Below, in pieces: positions 12,316-23,823 of a DNA stretch of 64,000 nucleotides; the stretch's first letter is position 1, and each line of letters starts with the position of its first letter. Both the position numbers and the translations under genes were made by a program. Origin of the DNA: Crocodylus rhombifer. Taxonomy: Eukaryota; Chordata; Crocodylia; Crocodylidae. The notes under the pieces were generated by a model. That model was given only the letters and a program-made list of their open reading frames with translations, was not told where the DNA came from and ran no database searches. Location of the stretch: positions 188,312 to 252,311 of the forward strand of contig JAVSML010024021.1 of the NCBI GenBank assembly GCA_038503035.1, given 5' to 3'.

Positions 12316-12782
12316 GGTAGGGGTGTAGCTCTCTATGTTAAGGAAAGCTACGTGTCCCTGCAAGCTGATGTTGGTGACCAGGGTGGACAACTGGAGACCC
12401 TCTGAGTTAAAATCCATGGGGAACATGGCACAGGGGACACAATGGTGGGAGTCTACTATAGACCTCCCACCCAAAGTCAAGGGCTTGACCAGGAGTTCGC
12501 TTGGGAACTGGCTGAGGCCACATGCTCCAGGACCATGGTTGTCATGGGTGACTTCAATTTCCCGGACATCTCATGGGAGGATCACTCAGCAAAATCAGAG
12601 CAGGCACAAAGCTTCCTATCATGCATGGATGACCTCTACCTGACTCAAGAAGTCTATGCGCCAATGAGAGGTAAAGCGCTGCCCAACCTGGTACTGGCTA
12701 CTGGGGATGACCTAATCGGTGACATATTGATTGATGGGAAGCTGGGTGACAGCAACCATGAGCATGATCACAATCTGCTGTA
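12316..12782 (+). pseudogene. CR1 ORF2 endonuclease domain remnant
   Basis: This is the apurinic-type endonuclease part of CR1 ORF2, which nicks target DNA before target-primed reverse transcription. Visible landmarks are GVYYRPP near 12448, the metal/active-site motif VVMGDFNFPDISW near 12538, and a degraded terminal region (GDSNHEHD) where LINE endonucleases carry an SDH-type motif. The N-terminal portion is missing because the element is 5'-truncated here. A stop codon follows at about 12781, before the linker to the polymerase. It is non-functional. Confidence 0.88.
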
Positions 12783-13063
12783 AAGCTGACAAGTCAGTCA
12801 GCAACGTGGAAGTCCTTGACTTTAGGATAGCCGACTTTGACAAGCTCAGGAGGCTTGTCAGGGAGGCCCCAAGGGACCATGACCCCAGGGGGAGGGGAGT
12901 TCAGGATAAGTGACTGCTCCTCAAGGGAGCGATCCTCAATGCATAAGCTAATTCTATTCCATCTTGGAGGAAAGGCAGCAAGAGGGAATAACAGCCCCCC
13001 TGGCTCTCCAGGGATCTAGCAGACCTCCTGAGGCTAAAAAGAAAGGCCTACAAAGGTTGAAGG

Positions 13064-14750
13064 ATGGGATTTACTTCCAAGGAGGAATATTCTGCACTGG
13101 TCTGGTCCTGCAGGGAGCAAACCAGGAAAGCCAAGGCTGCAACTGAACTCCAAATAGCTTTGAGCATCAAGGACAATAAAAAGTCCTTTTTCAGATATGT
13201 GGGGAGCTGGAGGAACAGCAAGGGCAACACTGGACCCCTGATGAACCAGATGGGACAACTGACAACTGAAGCCCAGGAAAAAGCCACCCTATTATTAAAT
13301 GGGTACATTGTGTTGGTCTTTCATCAGTCCCATGGGATGCCCCTGCCCACTATGGGACAGGGAGGTCCGGGTGAGGGAGATTCCCTGCTCCCCATTAATG
13401 CTGAACTCGTGAAGGAACACCTTGACAGGCTGGATACCTTCAAGTCAGCCGGCCCTGACAATCTACACCCCAGGGTACTCAAGGAGCTGGCGAGCATCAT
13501 AGCCCAGCTTCTGGCATGGATCTTTGAAAACTCCTGGCACTCTGGTGTACTGCCTGAAGACTGGAAGAAGGCCAATATGGTGCCTATCTTCAAGAAAGGG
13601 AGGAAAGTGGATCCAGCTAACTATAGAGCCATCAGCCTGACTTCTATCCTCGGGAAGGTCTTAGAAAATTTTATTAAAGAGGCCATCCTTAATGAACTGG
13701 CCGACACCAACATCCTGAGGGATAGCCAGCACAGATTTGTTGCAGGTAGGTCTTGCTTGACCAATCTCATTTCCTACTACAACCAGGTAACCTATCACCT
13801 GGACAAGGGAGAAGAGATTGATGTCATATATCTTGACTTCAAAAAAAGCCTTCAATTTGGCAATCTGGACGGACCCAAAGGTTAGTAATTGACAGAAGTC
13901 AATCTTCATGGTGCCCAATGACCAGTGGGTTCCACCAAGACTCTGTCCTTGGACCCATATAGTTCAACATCTTCATTAATGATGTGGGCATTGGAGTCAG
14001 AAGTGGACTGACTAAGTTTGTTGATGACACCAAACTTTGGGGCAAAGCATCCGCACCTGAAGACAGGAAGGCGATTCAGGCTCACCTGGACAGGCTCAGC
14101 AAATGGGCAGACAAGAACCTGATGGTGTTTAACACCGAAAAACACAAGGTTCTCCACCTTGGGAGGAAAAACCTGCAGCATCCTATAGGCTCGGCAGTAC
14201 TATGATGGCTAGCACTACGGAAGAAAGACTTGGGGGTCATCATTGACCACAAGATGAACATAAGCCTGCAATGCGATGCTGTGGCTAGTAAAGCGACCAA
14301 AATGCTGGCTTGCATCCATAGATGCTTCTCAAGCAAATCCTGGGATGTCATTCTCCCCTTGTACTCATCCAGTTTTGGGCCCCACAATGCAAAAAGGATG
14401 TGGAGAAGCTTGAGAGCGTTCAGAGAAGAGCCACACACATGATCAGAGGTCAGGAAAACAGACCTTACGATGACAGGCTGAGAGCCATGGGGCTCTTTAA
14501 CCTGGAAAAGTGCAGGTTCAGGGGTGATCTGATGGCCACCTATAAATTTATCAGGGGCGACCACCAGTATCTGGGGGAATGTTTGTTCACCAGAGCACCC
14601 CAAGGAATGACAAGGTCAAATGGTTATAAACTACTGCAAGACCATTTCAGGCTGAACATAAGGAAGAATTTCTTTACTGTCAGAGCCCCCAAAGTCTGGA
14701 ATAGCCTGCGATCAGAGGTGGTTCAAGCACCTACATTGAACACTAGCTGA
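13064..14750 (+). pseudogene. CR1 ORF2 reverse transcriptase and C-terminal region
   Basis: An open stretch at 13064-13885 (273 codons) shows FKSAGPDNLHPRVLKEL, then MVPIFKKGRKVDPANYRAIS, FVAGRSCLTNLI and the palm motif DVIYLDF. Downstream pieces carry the second catalytic motif as FVDDTKLWG (around 14017-14040). The thumb-like VEKLESVQRRATHMI follows, then the conserved C-terminal RAPKVWNSLR (near 14680-14710). Around 13850-13930 the sequence between the first palm motif and the PQGSVLGP-like motif is strongly shortened, and frames change several times. The product would be a LINE polymerase, but this copy cannot encode one. Confidence 0.93.
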
Positions 14751-14918
14751 CTTCCTGCCCTTCGGGTGTGGGGCTGGACTCGATGATCTTCTGTGGTCTC
14801 TTCCATCCCTAATGTCTATGAAATCTATTGGCAATTTTTTGACATTTTTGACCAACATTTGTCCAGTCAATTAACCAGACTTTATCTGACCAGTAAAATA
14901 CCCAGCACTACAGTAAAG

Positions 14919-15235
14919 ACCAGCTAAATCTGATGCAATTCAAAATATAATGAGCCTTCCATCAGTATGGCCCAAATGTGAAGTCAAGGAAAGCCTACCT
15001 GGAATTAACTTAGATGTGGAGTTTCTTAATATGTACAGTTAGAGATGATTATGTCTGTATTTTCTGGGTGACCACTTTTTATTCACTATTCCCCAACTAC
15101 TTTGGGCATTCGTCAGCCAAGTGTTGAAGTGGCCGGATAACCCGGAGCATGTCAGAACATGCTTGTGCTACATGGGCAAAATTGTATTCACTCCTTCAGA
15201 CACATGGCCTTCCTCATCTAAAGTGGACAATGCAT
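14919..15235. other. Unique sequence
   Basis: No gene or repeat recognised. Confidence 0.5.
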
Positions 15236-15236
15236 G

Positions 15237-15268
<32 letters not shown>

Positions 15269-15292
15269 CACACACAAACACACACACACACA
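15236..15292. repeat. (CA)n microsatellite
   Basis: About 57 bp of CA repeats with single interruptions (cgca, aaac). Overlapping histidine/threonine-rich frames are repeat artefacts. Confidence 0.93.
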
Positions 15293-16216
15293 CTTTATAT
15301 ATGTCTCCAGAAGCAGTTCTTTTACTTTTCTGCCTCAAATAAAAAAAAAAAAAGATGATGACTGAATTATTAGTATTTATTTTATTCTTTCCAATGTCTA
15401 TAATGTTGATAAACAATAATGTCCTGAAGTGGGGCATGAACATACTGCAGTATTTGGAAACTGAAACAGAACATGTCCCAACTGACATGACTGTGCTGAT
15501 GTCCACAAAGATGCAGGCTATTTCATTTAACAGCTGCCTCCTACAAGTGAAATGATAACAATGACCATTTTAATAGCTCACTGGAACATTTATTTTATAA
15601 AGAAGGAAATGATAAAAGCTGATTTTTTTTTTGCTTGTATTCTTTTTGTATGGGCTAAGTCTTATTTAAAAATATTGCAGTTTCTTAATTGCTTTAAGTA
15701 ATTAAAGCAGAGCCGTATTATCTGCAGCTTTAAATGCAAGTTTCTAAATCCCCAAATAGCATTGTGTCAACTATATTTAAAGGACTGAATTCACAAAACA
15801 GAAGCTGCCCTTCCTTATCTTAAACCACACAAGTGAAGACACCCTGAAGGCTCTTTCATACACTATATAAAACACCCACTGATGTAAAATAAACCTTTTG
15901 AATTTATGTTTCAAATTGTGATTATTATTACTATGGGAATTCTAACTGTAAAAAACCCAGTCCAAGACAACATGCTTGTTTGCATCTATAGATAGTTAAT
16001 ACACACGGGTAAAAACCCATGAAAGCCACAGAATGCGTTTGCGTAAAGGGGCTGTTGCTTATTTCATTTTCTTTAAATGATGATACAAAAATTTGGAAGA
16101 AAAAAATGGGGAAAACAATAGCCTTTTAATTATTCTTTTATCATCAGTATGGTTGCAGGTACTAGAAAATTCAATTGATTATCTGACTAACCAACCACCA
16201 TTGCAGCTAGGTGGCA
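15293..16216. other. Unique AT-rich sequence
   Basis: No gene or repeat recognised. Oligo-A (15340-15353) and oligo-T runs are present. Confidence 0.5.
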
Positions 16217-16300
16217 GTGGGCATATCTACATGAGACATTTACTGTGGAGTTGCCTAATTAGCTCCACAGTAAAACATCAGCGCCTACATGTGCAGTCCT
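16217..16300. mobile_element. Small foldback MITE
   Basis: The core is a perfect 12-bp inverted repeat, tttactgtggag (16239-16250) and ctccacagtaaa (16263-16274), around a 12-nt loop. It is bordered by gggcatatctacatga on the left and cctacatgtgcag on the right. These ends resemble the CTACA-containing ends of the elements at 40550-40831 and 47477-47710, so it is probably a short relative. Confidence 0.55.
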
Positions 16301-17479
16301 ATTAGGCCACAGGGCAGCCAGCTAGCTCTTCACTGAAGCACCCTTGTGCCCCAGCCAGCCTCTCTACAACACTGTGGCAGGCTTACCCACAGTGCTCCTT
16401 GCCAGCTGGAGTGGCTCTACCTCAGATCAACAGTTTAATTTATATTATGCTACCTCAAAATAAATTTTCTGGCCTATTAGATTTAAATTTCTTCATGGAC
16501 TACCACATAAAAAATACATCTTATAGTGGCACTCCAAGTCATGGGTTTTGGGAGCTAGTCTCACCAGTTGCTGTTGAGAAGTACTCAATGGATATCATTC
16601 TTAAAAGGAACACAAATGTTTCTGAAAATCTTTAGGACCTTTGCATACTCTTTTGTACATTGGCATGTGTGGTGTGTTTTCATAGCAAATTACCACCAGA
16701 AACTGGAGTTAGGTCCTTTTTAAAAGAGCCTCATCCCCCAAAGTAATATTCCTAGAGCAGAAAGCACATCATCTTGTCACATTATAGTTAACTTTAATGC
16801 CACAGGATTCAGGGGTGGCCATGTCACAGCATGTGTGCTGCAAGTAGCATGGGCATCCTCTGCATATGGTACATGGAAGATTGGGGAGGGAACAAAGAAC
16901 ACAGTGAGACAGAGGGAAGGGAGGTAAAAGCAGGACAGCAGATCAGGCAGGGAAAGGGGATTACAGTGGCATTCAGGGAGAGTACTTGGTTTATTTTGTG
17001 GTACACCTGCCAGAAAAAGTTGACTCCTTCACTGATATAAAATTCTTGATGTCCATCCTCCTTCAAGCAGAACCTAGATGCAGAAAGGGAGTTGTTTAAA
17101 ATCATGCTCTGATATTCTCTCAAAGAACCACACAGCAAAGACTAGTGAAAGCTTGTATTTATATCCAGAATGAACAAAGTGTTAGTTTGTTTAGTTGATT
17201 ACCCTATTTTATATTCTATAAAGCTTACACTCCATCTTCTGTTAAAATACAGTATCTAAGAAATCAAAAGTACTGTATTGATTAACTGCACCAACAAAAA
17301 CCAATGACTAGAGAACTTTTATAAACATCTTAATTTTGGTCTAATTACTTTTGCTTGTGTCAACAATCAATTTGTTTTATTGTAAGATATCTGTACCCAT
17401 ATCTCTAGGTAGCTTCAAAATGCAGGCAAGTATTGAAACTCTATGCCTGGAAAAGTTAGTGAAAAATAATGGAACCACA
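16301..17479. other. Unique AT-rich sequence
   Basis: I see no supported gene. Overlapping frames on both strands at 16824-17138 lack domains. Confidence 0.5.
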
Positions 17480-19165
17480 TGTTGTATATGAATTGCAGGA
17501 AAATAGGGCTAGAAGTAACCTCAGGATATCATCTAGTCCAACCCCTACTCAAGATAGGACCATCCCTATGTAAGCTGTCTGTACCCTATTAATATAGCGT
17601 ATTCCAAACAAAATTGTACAAACAAGTCTCTTGTGCAACTACTAAGCCAAATGCCTGAAATTGTTTTTTTAAAAATGCCTGAAATTTGTTTTTTTAAAAA
17701 CCACCCTCTGTCTTGCCACATATAAAGCGGGAATAACGGCATTGTCAATGTTTTACCACTACAAGGACAAGAAGTCATCGTTTAAAATACACTTGAGAGA
17801 CCCAAGAAAAAGGCTCACATACCCTGCCGAAGAGGAAAGTCAAAACTCCTACAGTTTATACCAATCTTACTGTAGGGTAAAATTCCTTCCTTATCTGTAA
17901 TGCGAGAATCAGTGCGAGTCGTAATGGAGCAGCAAGACCTTCTAGCCAGGGAACTCTGGCTTTAGTCTGAGCAAAAGCATGAATGCATCTCATTCAAAAC
18001 TCCTGCTTTGGCTATCACCAACGCTAGATGCTTATTAGGAAAGTCAAAAAAATCCTGACAACCTGCAACAACAAGACGGTAAAATATTCCTTCCTTGTCC
18101 CATGTGGCAACCAGCAAAGCCCAAAAGCATGGGAAAACCATTCTTCTGCAATCTGAGAACTGTGATCACAACTCCACGCATCTCATACCTTAACTGGTCC
18201 TGTCTTCTTTCCATGTCTCTAGCTGCAGAACTCTTATGATTTCCAAACAGTGTGTTTGTGGGTTTCCTGGGCTTCCAACATTTGCTCTGCACAACACACT
18301 CCTACTCCTATCACCTCTGAACAATGTTTATCTAACCTCTTCTTGAAAACCTCCAAAGAAAGATTTCACAACCTCCCTAGGCAGTCTATTCCACTGCCTC
18401 ATTGTTCTAACAGTGAAGAAAAAAAAATCATGTTATCCAACCTAAACCTGCTCTGCTACAATTTCAAGCCATTGTTATGCAGTGAGGAAGAAAAGGTGTG
18501 TTCTTTATGGCAGCCCTTCAGATACTTGATGACGACTACCATGTCCCCTCTTAACTGCTGTTTTCTGCAAGCTAAATAAGTGTAGTTCTCTCAGTGTCTA
18601 CCCGTACAGTTTACCTTCAAAACCCTTTATCATTTTTGTAGCTTTCTCCTGGACCCCTTCTAACTTCTCCACATCCTTTTGGAAATGACAACCCCAAAAC
18701 TACACACAATAGTAGATGAGGTTTAATGAGAACCAAGTAGAGTGTCACTATCAGCTCCTGTGACTTGCATCTAATTCTCATGTTGATATGGCCCAAAACC
18801 TTATTGTGCAGCTGCATTACATTGCACACTCATGTTGAGTATGTCACCCCTGAGATCCTTCTTCATAATGGTGCTGTCCAGCCAGTTCATACCTAGTCTG
18901 TATTGGTACTTTTTATTATTCCTCTCTAGGTATAGCACCTTGTTTTGTTGTTGTTATTTTTTACATTGAATGTAATCCTGTTGTCTCTAGACCAGTTTTC
19001 CTGGCTATCAAAATCCTTCTGATCCCATTCTCCAGTGTGTTTACAAGCCTTCCCAGTTTTATGTTGTCTGCACATTTGCTACATATTCTAGTACCAGCAT
19101 CATTAATGAACACAATGAACAGGACAGACCCCTGTGGGAACCACTAAAAATAACTCCTGTAGATA
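17480..19165 (-). mobile_element. CR1 LINE, antisense, 5'-truncated
   Basis: Read on the minus strand, this runs from the palm of the reverse transcriptase (about 19160) to the 3' end at 17480. Translating the complement shows a degraded KCADNIKLG (equivalent of FADDTKLG) near 19060-19080. The thumb region VEKLEGVQEKATKMIKGFE lies near 18605-18670, and an FFTVRTMRQWNRLPREV segment near 18370-18430. The 3' tail includes the complement of ggacctcaggatatcatctag at 17515-17545, a typical CR1 end. An internal 25-bp tandem duplication lies at 17650-17699. Many stops and frameshifts are present. The tail differs from that of the 12-kb copy, so this is a different subfamily. Confidence 0.88.
17650..17699. 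repeat. 25-bp tandem duplication
   Basis: Two adjacent copies of aatgcctgaaattgtttttt plus A-rich tail, differing by one T. They lie within the antisense CR1 tail. Confidence 0.85.
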
Positions 19166-20526
19166 TTGACATACATGTTTTCAACCCTCACAATCCCTAC
19201 AGTTTTTAGTAGCATCATTTCAGGGAAGTGTTTGACATTAATTTAACATTTTCAGTGAATACAGTGCGTTCCTGTAAGTTTGAATCAAATCTTATTAATT
19301 CTAACAAGTATTTGCTTCATATTATCTTGTCACATGCCTCATGTTTGACGAGAAGGGTCTTTCTCTGAAACCTCAACCACTCAGTCCTTGGCTTCTTCAC
19401 TTATATTGTCAAACATTGGCAGATTGGTGACAACTCTCATGCATTTGTGTACAACTGGAAAGCATCTCCAGAAATCTAAAGGAAATCACTGTGTTAAAGA
19501 AAAAAGAAACCACAAGACATTCCACTGGTAAAGTGGCAAATATTGAGGTGGCACTATGAAGATAATGAGTCTTTTACTAACAACCACAACAATAACAAGC
19601 AATCATTAAAAAAACAAAACAAAACATACAACGGTTATAAAATACTCCTGCAATTATATTCACTCAATTGGGCACTAACTATTATGATTTTAGAGGCTGC
19701 AGCTCTACAGATGGGTCTTTGTGTAGTTTTCACATAAGAGTTATATTTATCCATATGACATTGACATTTCTCTAATTAGGAGTAGGTGGAATTTTATTCT
19801 GCTCCATAGAAGACAAGTGCTGTTTATATGGAAAACAAATAGTTTTGAATGCCATAAACATCTTTTGGACACTTTTTGATTTAAAGATGGTTCTTTCTTT
19901 TGAGTTTCCATGTATAAAACTAAGATATTAGATTTTATGCATATTTTTTGTGGTTCCTGGAAAATGTTCCATTAGAGGGTCAGTCAGAGCAAACATTAAA
20001 TTCTAGGTAGCAGAAAGATTTGTATAAGATAAGATGTGTTACTTAACTGTTAGTGGTTAGCACCAAAATGGTTTACATATGACTTTTTGCTTCCTTCATT
20101 TTTAATATTTGAAGAGACTGGGGAATTAATGATATGTGTAATAGCAGATTATTTGAACTGCATTTTGTAATCTTAAGTCTAAGTTAACTAAAGGTGTCTT
20201 CTTTCCAATAGGATTAACCCAAGAGTTTCAGTTCAGTCAATATTTTCTAGAAAGGTCAATGTACATTGATGATATCAACTGAAACAGTAAGTCAGTTGGC
20301 AAAATGGGTCTGATTTATTATAATGGACTAGGTTGTAGGCAGTGACCTAATCGTTAGGCCACTGAGAGAAGGCAGGAGTTAGGAGCATTGTTTAAAACAT
20401 GGGCTGAGTATGGGTGTAGGAGTCAAGTTACCAGATCCAAATAGGAAACCTTAGGGCAGAATCCAAAACACAGGCCTGGTAAAAGTTAAGGAGGCTGAGA
20501 ATGAGTTGTTAGAGCCAGATAGAAAT
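19166..20526. other. Unique AT-rich sequence
   Basis: No gene recognised. The phrase gcagtgacctaatcgttagg near 20340-20360 resembles the complement of a tRNA-derived SINE head, but it is too short to claim. Confidence 0.45.
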
Positions 20527-20640
20527 TTCATAGATTTCATAGACATTTGGGCTGGAAGGGACCCCAGAGCATCATCAAGTCCAGCCCCCTGCCCCAGGGG
20601 CAGGAAGTCAGCAGAGGTCATAAGATTTCAGTAAGATAAG
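20527..20640 (-). mobile_element. CR1 3'-end fragment, antisense
   Basis: It begins tttcatagatttcatagac and continues gggctggaagggaccccag, then agtccagccccctgcccc and gcaggaagtcagcag. This is the complement of a CR1 3' tail and nearly matches the tail at 45290-45400. The copy is severely 5'-truncated. Confidence 0.88.
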
Positions 20641-20699
20641 CATCCAAATTCAAGGTTCAGAGTCAGAGTCTGGGAATATGAATCCAAGCATGAATGACT

Positions 20700-20935
20700 G
20701 GTGCCTCCCGAGACTGGGGGAGGCACAATTTGTGGGTGACCGTATCAGCGGCAGGGTGGCGAGTGGCAACTGCCTACAGAAGCCATCGGCAGCTGGGGGG
20801 TGGCGGAGGGTGGTGAGTGGTGACTGCCAGTAGAGGCCAGAGGCAGCAGTTGGGGGGGGGAGGGCAAGGGGGAATGGTAAGCTGCAACCACCTGCAGAAG
20901 CTGCCACCATCAGCCAATCTCAGGGGTGGCATGTG
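20700..20935. repeat. GC-rich block with imperfect minisatellite units
   Basis: It starts with a 9-bp inverted repeat gtgcctccc/gggaggcac around an 8-nt loop. Loosely repeated units of about 50-60 bp follow (ggtggcgagtggcaactgcc, ggtggtgagtggtgactgcc, ggaatggtaagctgcaacc, each followed by an agaagcc/agaggcc-like phrase). It is much richer in G than the flanks. It is probably the body of an unidentified repeat. I see no gene. Confidence 0.55.
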
Positions 20936-22706
20936 TCCCCCCTGTACCTCCTAGGGAAAACCACAAGGTGGAGTCCAGAAACAGAGCCAAGCAGTCAGGA
21001 ACTAGGAAAGCCAGAGATCACAGGAATAGAGGCTTACCAAAACAGACCTAAAATCAGAAGAGCTGGCTGGCCTGGAGTTTGTTGCTATATATGGAGGAGC
21101 TGCTTTCCCATCAGCCAGTTCAAAGGCCTAGACAATTGCCAGCTGAAGTCATTAAATGGGTTAGGGCTGCCAGTCAAAGGTCCAGGCAGATATGGCCCCC
21201 TAGGTAATTAGCCCAGGATGGGCTTTTCATTAGGGCCCTTGACACAAGATTCTATCAGCAAAATATGGACTTTGGGTCCTTGCTGATAGAAAGTTGACCT
21301 GTCATAGTAAACTCTGTGCACACCTATATGCACAGGCCAGTGTAGGGGTGTGGTATCTAAGGATTAAAGAGCTATCCCCATGCATTCCCCATGCCAGCCT
21401 TAATGGTGCTCCTATGGTAGAGACGTTATCACAACTGAGAACTGATGCAACATTGGCAGATTGCAGTAACTATCCTTAGATCTCTTTAGAGACAAGCTAA
21501 ATCTTTTTGTTTCTCCTGTTCAAATTACATCTAGGGATGTGCATACTTTCTGAAAATAATTTTAATGAGAAAAATATAGAACATATTAAAAATAAAAACA
21601 AAACAAGGAAAAAGAAAATTCAGATTCTCCATAGGGGAGCCCAGGTAACAGACTATATTTGAACATACAAAGTAGCTGCTTCAGAAGCAGGGAGGTCTAG
21701 CCTGTGGCTAGAGGCTTAACAAGTCAGCTGGGCACCTAGGGCAGCTGCAATGCGCAGAGGCAAGAACAACTTCCAGCTGCCAGGGTGCCACCAGTGTGAT
21801 CCTAAGGCTACAGCAGCAGCTGCTATTTTTTCACTCCTCCCCACTCCCCTTGCAAATAAGTGCCTGGGGCTCCTGCCCTGGTTACTCTGCCTTAGTTGTG
21901 CTACTCTTTCTGGCCCTAAGAATACAGTGAATTATATTAGGTACATATAAAAAATGTTATAAAATCCTTTGATTCTCACAATGGACATTTGGCTTTTTTT
22001 TTATCCTGTAAACTTGATTAGTAGAATACAAATATGGCAAATTAAAGTAACCTGAGTGTCATAGTTATAATTGTTGCCTTAAAATGCATCCATAAGTTAG
22101 TGTAGTTCATTTTTTATGCTATATGGGTGGTAAGGAGTACGGTTTTATTCTTGTTCCTGTTTATCACTCCTCCTTTTCTCTGCCTGCTGTCTCTTCTTAT
22201 ATGTCACTCTTCCCTTCTCTTCAGCTGTTTCTCCCCTTTTTTCCCTGCTTATTTCCAGCTGCCTATTTAGATCTATTATTCAGGCTTTATCACAGTCTAC
22301 AGTCTTCCTTGTACAATCTTTAATTATTTCTTTCTCTCCATTTGTACAAGACGCAAATGACATTTTGAAATATTTTTTCAAAGTTTTGATTTCACTGTTT
22401 TTAATTATTTAGTCACATTTGATGCAAACAATTTATAAGCCACGACAGGAATAGGAAGGCATTCATGTCTAAAGGCCATGATTACAATTGGGGTGATAAA
22501 AGTTTTAATTTGGAGACACACCCTCATTTAGAAGAGTGGGGAATTAAGAGATGGTTGCTGAGGCAGTAGCTGTTAGTTGGTTAGAGAGCAAAGAACTGCA
22601 GAATCATGCCTATTTCTCTACATTTAAACGCTGAATTTTTTTTTCTCATGTATTTTCTTCACTGAACCTGGTAATGACTACAGAAACTGGTCCAGTTAGA
22701 CAGTAA
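20936..22706. other. Unassigned sequence with one strong hairpin
   Basis: I see no supported gene. A perfect 12-bp inverted repeat ttctatcagcaa/ttgctgatagaa lies at 21250-21291. A phrase tagggatgtgcat at 21534-21546 resembles a hAT-type terminus, without a visible partner. Confidence 0.4.
21250..21291. other. Perfect 12-bp inverted repeat, 18-nt loop
   Basis: The arms ttctatcagcaa (21250-21261) and ttgctgatagaa (21280-21291) pair perfectly around aatatggactttgggtcc. It could be the tip of a MITE or a transcribed hairpin. Outside the arms I see little extended pairing. Confidence 0.8.
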
Positions 22707-22959
22707 GGCTACATACAGCTATCCAAAAAGCCCAAGATGGAATTTATCTTAGTTGCATGTTATTCTGGTGTAGTTTAAATGAGTAGCAAACAAAACACAT
22801 TTGCCCTTTGGTAGGGGGTGGGGGGAAGGAGAGGGAAATCTTAGACTGGGTTCCACCATTTTTAAACCAGACTGTGTATGCTGAGCTTCTGTTGTGATAC
22901 AGGTATAGACTGGTTTCCCAACGCTTATACCAGTAAAAATGTAATGTCTATACCTGGCT
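22707..22959. mobile_element. MITE family A, short copy
   Basis: The right end (complement of 22943-22959, agccaggtatagacatt) matches the family A terminus at most positions. The left end (ggcta, then atccaaaaagcc) matches the other end of the 9364-10949 copy. The internal phrase tgagcttctgttgtgatacag parallels tgagcttctgttctgttaca in the 49766-50545 copy. It is about 253 bp and internally deleted relative to the 706-bp copy. Confidence 0.7.
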
Positions 22960-23479
22960 GTTCACTATTTACTTCAAGGGTACAGGATTGTTACCTTATG
23001 CTAAAAATGAGACACAAGAGTTTAGCTATAGATATATATCTATATAGATCTCTAGATTTAGATCTATCTATCAATCTCACACTCAGCAAAACGCACTCTT
23101 CTTCATCCCCTGAAACTGCAGACGTGGCTTTTTGTCTCAGCTGGCTCTGTAAGGTCTCACTCTTCTTTGCTTACAGGAGAAAACAGATGCGGGTGATATA
23201 TTAGTTCATTCTAACATACAGCAAAAAGGAGATAAAGGGAACCATTTTTTTTATCTTAATGTGAAGAAGTGAGCTATCCATTTGGGAACTGTTTGGGAAT
23301 GAAATAATGTGAATGGGGGACAGATACTGGAAGAGCTATTGCAGTCACATACTGAAATGAACAGGCAATGGAGTTTGTTCTCTAACTTACTAAAGGTCCC
23401 TCAGGATTGTGATGTGTTGTAAAAGCATTTAGAGTCTGAAAAACAAGAATTGCTGAACATAAATCAAATGCATTAATAC
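22960..23479. other. Unique sequence with an AT/GATA-type simple tract
   Basis: A degenerate tatatc/gatcta tract lies at 23029-23073. No gene recognised. Confidence 0.5.
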
Positions 23480-23690
23480 CTGGAATTTATATACCTCCTT
23501 TCATCTGAGGATCTCAAGTGCTTTACAAACATTAATTACTAATACCCCTGCAAGCTGGAAAAGCTTTATTGTGCCATTTTTTATTACTTGAGGTCTATAA
23601 TGCCTAAAGTCACAAAGGAAGTTAGTGACAGACTCTGGCAGAGAACCCAAAATTCTCAATTCCCAGACAAAGATTTGTCTGAGTATGTAG
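23480..23690 (-). mobile_element. MIR-type SINE, antisense
   Basis: On the minus strand the order is a tRNA-derived head (complement of ccaaaattctcaattccc and ggcagagaaccc), then a core with the complement of gtcacaaaggaagttagtg. A LINE-like tail follows (complement of catctgaggatctcaagtgc and ttacaaacattaatta). This is the layout of amniote MIR elements. A D-arm-like phrase gtagctcattgggttag follows at about 23690. It is ancient and degraded. Confidence 0.7.
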
Positions 23691-23823
23691 CTCATTGGGT
23701 TAGCATTATTAGACACAATGGTATCATAACCAAACGGTCTCAAGGGACCTATTTGGCTAGCATCCTGCCTGGCTACCTCTAGTTTCCAGGCTGTATGACA
23801 AAGTACCCATTTACATTGGGGTC

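Larger units (their letters stand above)
12283..14822 (+). mobile_element. CR1 LINE, 5'-truncated, inserted in MITE B
   Basis: This is the longest CR1 in the window at about 2.5 kb. It begins inside the endonuclease domain (gggtgtagctctctatgtta reads as GVALYV), runs through reverse transcriptase and the C-terminal region, and ends in a short 3' untranslated tail. The tail includes ggactcgatgatcttctgtgg and an ATGTCTATGAAATCT-type terminus. 5' truncation with an intact 3' end is the normal CR1 pattern. The junctions were placed by comparison with the uninterrupted MITE copy at 41660-41949. The frame is broken many times, so it is not mobile on its own. Confidence 0.93.
12091..14910. mobile_element. 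MITE family B copy, split by a CR1 insertion
   Basis: The left part (12091-12282) and right part (14823-14910) together correspond in order to the uninterrupted copy at 41660-41949. Shared phrases are attttacaaaaa, gctttttctgt, tctattggcaat, ccagtcaatt and actttatctg. The ends are TAGGGCTGG and the complementary CCAGCACTA. The flanking octamers cagcaaag (12083-12090) and cagtaaag (14911-14918) match at 7 of 8 bases, which supports an hAT-type 8-bp duplication. Without the CR1 the element is about 280 bp. There is no coding capacity. Confidence 0.88.

Noticed and set aside
15121..15506. Histidine/threonine-rich and valine/cysteine-rich frames
   Set aside because: They are translations of the (CA)n microsatellite.
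23690..23745. tRNA-like D-arm phrase gtagctcattgggttag
   Set aside because: No complete cloverleaf can be drawn and the position adjoins an antisense MIR, so it is better explained as SINE-derived sequence.
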